Source of the DNA: Leptofilum sp050292445
GTDB taxonomy: Bacteria > Chloroflexota > Anaerolineae > Promineifilales > Promineifilaceae
DNA length: 12,148 nucleotides
NCBI GenBank assembly: GCA_050292445.1
Contig: JBNKLQ010000195.1
Coordinates: 1 to 12,148 of the forward strand
Direction: 5' to 3'
Shown piece by piece: positions 7,543-12,148 of the stretch. Numbering within the stretch: position 1 is the stretch's first letter; each line of letters opens with the position of its first letter. Under the pieces are notes generated by a model, which was not told where the DNA came from, did no database searches, and saw nothing but the letters and a program-made list of their open reading frames with translations. Both the position numbers and the translations under genes were made by a program.

Positions 7543-7571
7543 ATTGTACAGAGTGACAATTGAATGTGCAA
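7543..7571 (-). promoter_or_regulatory. Sigma-70-like promoter for the NACHT gene
   Basis: On the minus strand, TTGCAC (7566-7571) and TACAAT (7543-7548) are separated by exactly 17 bp, close to the TTGACA/TATAAT consensus. Transcription would start near 7536 and give a leader of about 23 nt before the ATG at 7513. The -35 box lies only 8 bp from element E3. The identification rests on consensus match alone. Confidence 0.45.
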
Positions 7572-7579
7572 TGCAGGAT

Positions 7580-7635
7580 CCCCCCCCGCAGGTTTCACCT
7601 AAGAGGATGGTCTTGGATGGGACCTGCGGGAGGTT
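7580..7635 (+). repeat. REP-like palindromic element E3 with a degraded left arm
   Basis: This is the same 56-bp length and 13/30/13 layout as E1 and E2. The right arm (7623-7635) is identical to the family. The left arm is changed to a run of eight C (7580-7587) before GCAGG, leaving a 9-bp perfect stem core (7585-7593 with 7622-7630). The centre agrees with reversed E1 at 21 of 30 positions. The element sits between the GlsB-like gene and the NACHT promoter, in the same orientation as E2, so the NACHT gene is bracketed by direct copies. Confidence 0.82.
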
Positions 7636-7667
7636 GGGAAAAGCAACATGGCTTAACGTGGGGCAAT

Positions 7668-7691
7668 AAAAAAAGCCATCCCCAAGATGGC
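7668..7691 (-). terminator. Intrinsic terminator of the GlsB-like gene
   Basis: On the minus strand a 6-bp stem (GCCATC/GATGGC, 7675-7680 with 7686-7691) with a 5-nt loop is followed by seven T residues (A at 7668-7674 on the plus strand) and then ATT. It lies 37 bp after the stop of the GlsB-like gene and upstream of E3 in the direction of transcription. It should isolate the NACHT gene from the gene above it. Confidence 0.65.
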
Positions 7692-7728
7692 CTTCTTTAC
7701 ACAATTATTCAATTTATAATGCAACGCG

Positions 7729-7971
7729 CTATTTTCTAATCAGGCTAACCACGTAAATGAGGATGACAGCCCCGACAATTGCTGTGACAAGTGAGCCAAT
7801 GAAGCCACCGGCACTAAGCCCCAGCAAGCCAAAAACCCAACCACCAATGACACCACCAATAATACCTATGATAATGTTACCAACCAGGCCAAAACCGCCG
7901 CCGCGCATGATTTTACCAGCAGCCCAGCCAGCAATGGCACCAAGAACTAACCAAAGAACAAAATTACCCAT
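7729..7971 (-). CDS. GlsB/YeaQ/YmgE-type small membrane protein
   Basis: This 80-residue, glycine-rich protein consists of about three membrane helices (near residues 3-19, 27-49 and 54-77) with short charged turns. GWAAGKIMRGGGFGLVGNI in the first loop is the hallmark of the transglycosylase-associated/GlsB family. Members are general-stress-induced inner-membrane proteins whose biochemical role is not established; the name transglycosylase-associated does not imply enzymatic activity. The length fits the family. A strong Shine-Dalgarno, AAGGAG (7978-7983), lies 6 nt before the ATG, and an intrinsic terminator follows, so it is probably a monocistronic unit. Confidence 0.92.
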   Translation of the reverse strand: MGNFVLWLVLGAIAGWAAGKIMRGGGFGLVGNIIIGIIGGVIGGWVFGLLGLSAGGFIGSLVTAIVGAVILIYVVSLIRK

Positions 7972-8000
7972 TTTTTTCTCCTTGTTGAAAAATTAGTTGT

Positions 8001-8032
8001 GGGCGTGAGGTTAATTGAAGGCGCTCACGCCC
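8001..8032. terminator. 9-bp stem-loop between the SIS gene and the GlsB-like gene
   Basis: GGGCGTGAG (8001-8009) pairs with CTCACGCCC (8024-8032) around a 14-nt loop. It lies 34 bp downstream of the stop of the SIS-domain gene. A TTTT run follows on the plus strand, while on the minus strand, where the transcript runs, there is no immediate U tract. It may mark the 3' end of the nag transcript or be a processed-leader hairpin of the GlsB-like gene. Confidence 0.45.
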
Positions 8033-8066
8033 TTTTGTGAGTGTTTACCTTACGCAAAGACCCTGT

Positions 8067-9104
8067 TTAGGTTGTGCGGGTCACTTTGTTAAGACCTCGC
8101 GGAGCTTCGGTATTGTACCCTTTAACACGGGTGAGGTGGTAAGCAAAAAGCTGCGCCGGAACGATGCTAATCAATGGTGAGAGCCATTCTGGCAAATCAG
8201 CAGGCAGGGAAATGGGCGAGTTGGCTAAGGCCAGCGTCGGCTCATCGTTGCTGATGATGAGCAGCTCAGCCTGCTTCTCCTCGGCCAATTTTTGCAGCAG
8301 ATTGCGCATGTCGGCCAGGACGGCCCCGTTGGGAGCCACGGCCATGACGGGGAAGCCGCGTTCGACGATGGCAATTGGCCCGTGGCGAAAATCGGCGGAG
8401 GAGTACGGTTCGGCGACGACGTAGGCGAGTTCCTTGAGCTTGAGCGACCATTCGAAGGCGGTGGCGTAGTTGTAACCGCGCCCCAAGACGACGCACTGTT
8501 TCATGTAACGGTAGCGCTGCGCCAGTTGGCCGATTGTGTCGTCGTGGGCCAGTACGGCCGTTCCCCATTCCCCCAATCTCTCAATCGCCTCAAATCGATC
8601 TTGTGCCTGGCTCCAGGCGGCAGAAAGCATGGCGATGGCCAAAAGCTGACTGGTGTACGTTTTGGTGGCGGCAACGGCCGTTTCTACCCCTGCGTGAATG
8701 TTGATGACAAAATCGGCCGTTTTTGCCAGCGGCGAATCGGGTTCATTAGTGATGGCCAGCGTGGGCTGGCCCTGCCGTTTGCCCTCAGCCACGACGTTTA
8801 CGATGTCGGGCGACTGCCCCGACTGTGAAATGCCAATCACCAGCGCGCCGCGCAGTCGGGGCGGCTGTTGGTACAGGCTAAACAGCGAGGGCGTGGCCAG
8901 CGTGACGGGCAGCCGGTTTTGTGCGCCCCACAAATAGCTGGCATACCGCGCCGCATTGTCAGATGTGCCTCGTGCCGCAATGAAAGCGTGCTGGATGTTA
9001 TCCAGCGGCACTGCACGAGCAATTGCCCGGACCACCTCTAAATTTTGGGCGTAACTTTGTTGCCAAACGGCCGTTTGTTCCTGAATTTCTGCATGTAATG
9101 ACAT
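8067..9104 (-). CDS. SIS-domain aminosugar isomerase/deaminase (GlmS isomerase-like, probably NagB-II)
   Basis: This encodes 345 residues with two SIS (sugar isomerase) domains, at about 35-165 and 195-325, equivalent to the isomerase half of GlmS without the glutaminase domain. Sugar-phosphate binding signatures are present: RGTSDNA (45-51), SQSGQS (93-98), ATKTYTSQ (146-153), the KLKELAY segment (222-228) and FRHGP (239-243). The C-terminal PRGLNKVTRTT (335-345) corresponds to the tail that closes the GlmS active site. Next to nagA, the most likely reaction is glucosamine-6-phosphate to fructose-6-phosphate plus ammonia, as in the SIS-type deaminase NagB-II. Other options are an AgaS-like or FrlB-like activity. 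It is 107 bp downstream of nagA on the same strand, with its own GGAG 5 nt before the ATG. Three ACGGCCGT copies all encode TAV. Confidence 0.88.
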   Translation of the reverse strand: MSLHAEIQEQTAVWQQSYAQNLEVVRAIARAVPLDNIQHAFIAARGTSDNAARYASYLWGAQNRLPVTLATPSLFSLYQQPPRLRGALVIGISQSGQSPDIVNVVAEGKRQGQPTLAITNEPDSPLAKTADFVINIHAGVETAVAATKTYTSQLLAIAMLSAAWSQAQDRFEAIERLGEWGTAVLAHDDTIGQLAQRYRYMKQCVVLGRGYNYATAFEWSLKLKELAYVVAEPYSSADFRHGPIAIVERGFPVMAVAPNGAVLADMRNLLQKLAEEKQAELLIISNDEPTLALANSPISLPADLPEWLSPLISIVPAQLFAYHLTRVKGYNTEAPRGLNKVTRTT

Positions 9105-9125
9105 GGTATCTCCAATATAAATAGA

Positions 9126-9239
9126 ACGCTGATTTGCCTGATTTAACTGATCAGGAAGATCATGGAAATCAGCGTCCCATTAAGTTCTTAAAAAAGAAAA
9201 ATTTGCGAGCGCTATCTGCGCAAATCTGCGTAATCTACG
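9126..9239. repeat. Structured 9-bp-periodic repeat between nagA and the SIS gene
   Basis: A perfect 10-bp inverted repeat (ACGCTGATTT at 9126-9135, AAATCAGCGT at 9166-9175) encloses short units spaced every 9 bp (CTGATTTGC, CTGATTTAA, CTGATCAGG, then the complementary series), running from 9129 to 9173. Farther right, related heptamers ATTTGCG, ATCTGCG, ATCTGCG and ATCTACG begin at 9201, 9214, 9224 and 9233. The right part runs into the 3' end of nagA and encodes its last residues. The sequence resembles dispersed intergenic repeats I have seen in several bacterial phyla, but I cannot name the family. Confidence 0.6.
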
Positions 9240-10387
9240 GATTTTTCTTTTTGATAAACGATGCGCCCGCCGACGAATGTGGTATGTACCTGCAAATCTG
9301 CGGTGAGCAGCACCAAGTCGGCGTCACAATTGGGGGCGATGCGGCCTTTGTGCGGCAGATTGAGCAGGTCGGCGGGCGTGCTGGTGACGGTGGGCAGGGC
9401 TTCTGCCAGAGTGCAACCGGTGAAGGTGATAAGATTGCGTACGGCCGTATCCATCGTCAATAAACTCCCCGCCAGCGTCCCAGAAGACAATCGTGCTGTC
9501 GTATCATCCACGATTACTTCATGATCGCCCAGAGCGTAGTGGCCGGGGGGCATTCCCAGGGCGGCTATCGCATCAGTGACCAGGGTGAGACGGCCGTTTC
9601 CCACTATTTGCCACACCAGCTTCACCAATTCAGGATGCACGTGCTCGCCATCAACAATCAGGCCGACGGTGGTGTGGGCATCGGCCAGGAGTGCGCCCGC
9701 TAGGCCTGGTTCCCGGTGGTGCAGCGGCGGCATGGCGTTGAATAAGTGCGTGCCGTAGCGAATCCCCGCCTCGAATCCGGACGCAGCTTGAGCAAAGGTG
9801 GCGGTGGAATGCCCAGCACTGACCATGATGCCACGCTCGGTGAGCAGGCGAACAATTTCCAACGCACCGTCCAGCTCTGGCGCAAGCGTAACGAAACTCA
9901 CGCCATTTTTGGGAGACCAATTGGCAACGGCCGTTTCCGATGGCAGCTGCAAATAAGCGGGATTGTGCGCCCCCTTTTTGGTAGGATGCAAAAAGGGGCC
10001 TTCCAGGTGCAGTCCCAGTGGCGTGGCTCCGGCAAAATTGGCAGGTGGGCTGGTAATGGCTTGTTGTGCGGCAAAAACGGCCGTCAACGGTGAGGTAATA
10101 ATCGTGGGCAAAAAGCTGGTGACACCATACCGGGGCAGATGCGCCGCCACGGGCCAGATGCCGCGCGGCTCACTGGTGAAATCAAGGCCAATCGCCCCGT
10201 TGAGCTGCAAATCAATAAAGCCGGGGACGAGGTGCAGGCCAGTGGCATCGATGCAATTCACCTTTTCTGGTAGATCGATCTGGCTGCTGGGGGCGATGGT
10301 TTGGATACGGCCGTTCGCCAACAAAACGGCCCCATCTTCCATCACTTCATCCGGCGTGTAAATTGTAGCGTGTTGAATGCAAATCAT
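9212..10387 (-). CDS. nagA: N-acetylglucosamine-6-phosphate deacetylase
   Basis: This 391-residue amidohydrolase-superfamily TIM-barrel enzyme hydrolyses GlcNAc-6-P to GlcN-6-P and acetate in the cytoplasm. Diagnostic motifs are present. PGFIDLQLNG near residues 55-64 has Q-x-N in place of the usual HxH. HLEGPF (127-132) carries metal ligand Glu129, GHS carries His193, and THLFNAM carries His214. VDGEHVHP (246-253) is substrate-binding, and LVTDAI contains the catalytic Asp272. I chose the ATG at 10387 because it gives the family N-terminus (MICIQHATIYTPDEV). The upstream GTG at 10426 overlaps a likely -35 box and would add 13 hydrophobic residues. There is no clear Shine-Dalgarno. The last roughly nine residues (SVDYADLRR) come from a repeat and extend past the normal family end. 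It is the first gene of a short nag unit with the downstream SIS protein. Five ACGGCCGT copies lie within it. Confidence 0.95.
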   Translation of the reverse strand: MICIQHATIYTPDEVMEDGAVLLANGRIQTIAPSSQIDLPEKVNCIDATGLHLVPGFIDLQLNGAIGLDFTSEPRGIWPVAAHLPRYGVTSFLPTIITSPLTAVFAAQQAITSPPANFAGATPLGLHLEGPFLHPTKKGAHNPAYLQLPSETAVANWSPKNGVSFVTLAPELDGALEIVRLLTERGIMVSAGHSTATFAQAASGFEAGIRYGTHLFNAMPPLHHREPGLAGALLADAHTTVGLIVDGEHVHPELVKLVWQIVGNGRLTLVTDAIAALGMPPGHYALGDHEVIVDDTTARLSSGTLAGSLLTMDTAVRNLITFTGCTLAEALPTVTSTPADLLNLPHKGRIAPNCDADLVLLTADLQVHTTFVGGRIVYQKEKSVDYADLRR

Positions 10388-10400
10388 AAGAAAACAGTAG

Positions 10401-10430
10401 AGAATATTGGAAACAAGAAAATTCACGCAA
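10401..10430 (-). promoter_or_regulatory. Candidate nagA promoter
   Basis: On the minus strand, TTGCGT (10425-10430) and TATTCT (10401-10406) are 18 bp apart. Initiation near 10394 would give a leader of only a few nucleotides before the ATG at 10387, which agrees with the absence of a ribosome binding site and argues against the GTG at 10426. The consensus match is moderate. Confidence 0.3.
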
Positions 10431-10562
10431 AGTCGCTAATGCCGATAAGGTTTGATGGACAATCTCTTTTGCCTAGCAATATACCTATTTAGCTTGCTTT
10501 CATCAATACATTTATGGCACAGATCAATTTTGGCCATGCGGATGGCAGCGTGAAGGATACTT

Positions 10563-10570
10563 GCTATACT
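10563..10570 (+). promoter_or_regulatory. Candidate extended -10 promoter for the P-type ATPase
   Basis: TGCTATACT (10562-10570) gives an extended -10 (TGn plus TATACT, five of six to TATAAT). No good -35 box lies 16-18 bp upstream. If it is used, the leader before the ATG at 10711 would be about 134 nt. It was found by eye on consensus only. Confidence 0.3.
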
Positions 10571-10710
10571 GATTTGTGAGTTTTACGCTGTCTATGAGAC
10601 AATTGCTGCGAGTAAATGAAGATTTCTGCTTAACCATACCCCCTGTGGTTGGTAGCAATATACACCTAACCCTGTCTTAAATCACGCTCGTTTTACATGA
10701 AAAGGAAACT

Positions 10711-12148
10711 ATGCAGACCTGGCACACGAAAACCGTTGAATCTGTTGTACATGAACTAAAAACTAATCTGGAACAAGGACTTGATCCTGCGGAGGCGCAG
10801 CAGCGACAGCTGCAATACGGCCGTAACGAACTCATCAGCAAAGGGGGCAAACATCCCCTGCGGCTGCTGTGGGAGCAGGCTAGCAGCACCATGGTGCTGA
10901 TTTTGATTGTAGCGACGGTGCTGTCTGGCTTTTTGGGCAAAGTGACAGAGGCGGCGGCCATTGGGGCCATCGTGGTGCTTTTTGTCATTTTGGGCTTTGT
11001 GCAGGAGTACCGCGCTGAGCAAGCAATGGCTGCCCTGAAGAAGCTGGCGGTGCCCGTGGTGCGCCTGCTGCGCAACGGCCGTTGGCAAGAAATGCCCGCC
11101 CTCGATTTGGTTCCAGGGGATGTGATTTCTTTGGAGGCGGGCAACGCCATTCCCGCCGACGTGCGTCTGGCCACCAGCGCCAACCTGCGCGTGCAGGAAG
11201 CGGCCCTGACGGGTGAATCGGAAGCGGTGGAAAAAGCAACGGCTGTGCTGGACAAAGAAAATTCACCCTTGGGCGACCGGCGCAACATGGCCTACATGGG
11301 CACCAATGTGACCTACGGGCGGGGAACGGCCGTTGTCGTGGCTACCGGGATGCAAACCGAGCTGGGCAAAATCGCCACGCTCATTCAAGAGGTGCCAGAC
11401 AGCACCACGCCTTTGCAGCGGCAGCTGGATCGGGTGGGGCGGCAGCTGGCGCTGGCGGGCGTAGGCATTGCCGTTTTGGTGATGATCATTGGCCTGTTGC
11501 AGGGGGAAACGTTGGAGGAGATGTTTTTAACGGCCGTTTCCGTGGCCGTCGCTGTGATTCCCGAAGGCTTGCCCGCTGTGGTCACCATCACCCTGGCGCT
11601 GGGTGCCCAGCGAATGCTGCGCCGCGCTGCCCTCATCCGCAAGCTGCCTGCGGTAGAAACGTTGGGCGCAGTCACCATCATCTGCTCCGACAAAACCGGC
11701 ACACTCACCGTTAACCGCATGACGGTCACCATTTTAGATGTGGCCGGGCATTATCTGGAGCTGGCAGGCACGAGCGATAAACCTGAACCGTCTTATCGCA
11801 TCGCCGCCGGGCCAGATGAATTGTTCAACAGCCGTCCCTCGGCCATTGGCCTGACGCTGGCTGCTGGGGCATTGTGCAACGACGCTTCTTTTCAGCCGGA
11901 CCCGGAAACGGGTCGCTACAGCTTTTTGGGTGATCCCACAGAAGGGGCGCTGCTGGTGGCGGCGCAGCAAGCCAGCTTGGACAAAACCGATCTCGAAGCG
12001 CTTTTGCCGCGTGTGAATGAGCTGCCTTTTGATTCGGAGCGCAAGCGGATGACCACAGTACACAAGCTGGAAGTGGCGCCCGACCTGAAAATCAGCCTCA
12101 AGGACGACAAACTGGCGATTGCCGGCAAAGTCCATATCCCCCGTGGCG
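10711..12148 (+). CDS. P-type cation ATPase, Ca2+-transporting-like (type II), 3' partial
   Basis: The gene runs off the right edge; 479 residues are visible, about half of a full P-type ATPase (usually about 900). It opens with a cation-transporter N-terminal domain and M1/M2 (about residues 55-98). The actuator-domain motif TGES is at 167-170, followed by M3/M4 containing IPEGLPAVV (Pro284-Glu285-Gly286). The phosphorylation motif DKTGTLT has Asp327. The nucleotide-binding region includes GDPTEGALL and KRMT (445-448). The PEGLP motif with this glutamate and the general order fit type IIA/IIB Ca2+ pumps, which export Ca2+ from the cytoplasm at the expense of ATP. Related Mn2+ or Na+/K+ pumps cannot be excluded without M5/M6. 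The start is supported by AAAGGA about 5 nt before the ATG. Four ACGGCCGT copies lie in the visible part. No frameshift is seen. Confidence 0.93.
   Translation, partial: MQTWHTKTVESVVHELKTNLEQGLDPAEAQQRQLQYGRNELISKGGKHPLRLLWEQASSTMVLILIVATVLSGFLGKVTEAAAIGAIVVLFVILGFVQEYRAEQAMAALKKLAVPVVRLLRNGRWQEMPALDLVPGDVISLEAGNAIPADVRLATSANLRVQEAALTGESEAVEKATAVLDKENSPLGDRRNMAYMGTNVTYGRGTAVVVATGMQTELGKIATLIQEVPDSTTPLQRQLDRVGRQLALAGVGIAVLVMIIGLLQGETLEEMFLTAVSVAVAVIPEGLPAVVTITLALGAQRMLRRAALIRKLPAVETLGAVTIICSDKTGTLTVNRMTVTILDVAGHYLELAGTSDKPEPSYRIAAGPDELFNSRPSAIGLTLAAGALCNDASFQPDPETGRYSFLGDPTEGALLVAAQQASLDKTDLEALLPRVNELPFDSERKRMTTVHKLEVAPDLKISLKDDKLAIAGKVHIPRG

Larger units (their letters stand above)
10388..10710. 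other. Divergent intergenic region between nagA and the ATPase gene
   Basis: These 323 bp separate two divergent genes. I see no convincing reading frame, RNA gene or repeat in them. The base composition is AT-richer than the flanking genes. The left end holds a candidate nagA promoter and the middle a candidate extended -10 for the ATPase. A weak stem (AACCA/TGGTT near 10634-10652) lies in the ATPase leader. No ACGGCCGT palindrome is present. Confidence 0.6.
101..11537. repeat. Highly iterated palindrome ACGGCCGT (21 dispersed copies)
   Basis: Exact copies of the 8-bp palindrome begin at 101, 254, 1176, 1238, 3102, 6349, 6534, 6606, 7007, 8554, 8674, 9067, 9441, 9590, 9927, 10077, 10307, 10817, 11075, 11326 and 11530. 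Eleven are the full 10-bp AACGGCCGTT, and the one at 9067 extends to the 12-bp AAACGGCCGTTT. A random 12-kb sequence should contain about 0.2 copies of a given octamer. All 21 copies lie inside coding genes, on both strands. The closest described analogue is the cyanobacterial HIP1 palindrome, which has a different sequence. Confidence 0.9.

Noticed and set aside
4279..7635. The three palindromic elements as a CRISPR array or terminal inverted repeats of a single insertion sequence
   Set aside because: Only three copies occur, with kilobase-scale spacing and mixed orientation, and each is a self-contained hairpin. The RAYT and REP-like layout explains them better.
8001..8032. A clear intrinsic terminator for the nag unit
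   Set aside because: The U tract follows on the wrong strand for the nag transcript, so only a low-confidence stem-loop is reported.
10388..10426. NagA start at the GTG at 10426
   Set aside because: It would add 13 residues outside the family start and overlap a plausible -35 box. The ATG at 10387 fits NagA better.
10677..11288. 203-codon open frame on the minus strand, plus other minus-strand frames to 12135
   Set aside because: They lie opposite the P-type ATPase, which has all expected catalytic motifs in the plus-strand frame.
1..12148. tRNA, rRNA, riboswitch or CRISPR features
   Set aside because: I found no conserved tRNA arms, rRNA segments, riboswitch cores or regularly spaced short repeats in the intergenic regions, which are all 323 bp or shorter.

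Overview
The window looks like part of a chromosome from a Chloroflexota-type bacterium (Anaerolineae/Ardenticatenia-like). This is inferred from three things: a secreted protein with a YLPIVFQ segment followed by a Thr/Pro-rich linker and PPC-like beta domains; a STAND NTPase with an effector-associated N-terminus and a polytopic C-terminus; and a very high density of one palindrome, ACGGCCGT (21 copies in 12.1 kb, about 0.2 expected by chance). No marker present fixes the phylum with certainty.

Layout. Positions 2-1208 (+) hold the 3' part of a secreted PPC-like protein and a small uncharacterised CxxC protein. Positions 1220-4123 (-) hold uvrA, convergent with the small protein and with a 20-bp inverted repeat just upstream of its start. 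Positions 4279-7638 hold an accessory block, all genes on the minus strand: a three-copy family of 56-bp REP-like imperfect palindromes (E1, E2, E3), a REP-associated tyrosine (HUH) transposase (RAYT), and an 853-residue EAD-NACHT-transmembrane protein. E1 and E2 flank the RAYT in opposite orientations, the arrangement called a REPtron; E2 and E3 bracket the NACHT gene. E2 also forms the last 19 codons of the NACHT gene and supplies the Shine-Dalgarno-like sequence of the RAYT. Next come a GlsB/YeaQ-type small membrane protein with its own terminator, then a two-gene amino-sugar unit (nagA followed by a SIS-domain, GlmS-like isomerase/deaminase), also on the minus strand. A 323-bp intergenic region separates nagA from a divergent P-type Ca2+-transporting-like ATPase that runs off the right edge.

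How the genes work together. NagA (deacetylation of GlcNAc-6-P) and the SIS protein (probably deamination/isomerisation of GlcN-6-P to Fru-6-P) form a complete short N-acetylglucosamine catabolic route. UvrA is housekeeping nucleotide-excision repair. The EAD-NACHT protein resembles bacterial NLR-like conflict/defence proteins. Its enclosure by REP elements beside an intact RAYT is the most unusual arrangement in the window. The iterated palindrome is present in most of the coding genes but absent from 3110 to 6348, a stretch that covers the 5' part of uvrA, the RAYT and the visibly AT-rich membrane half of the NACHT gene.
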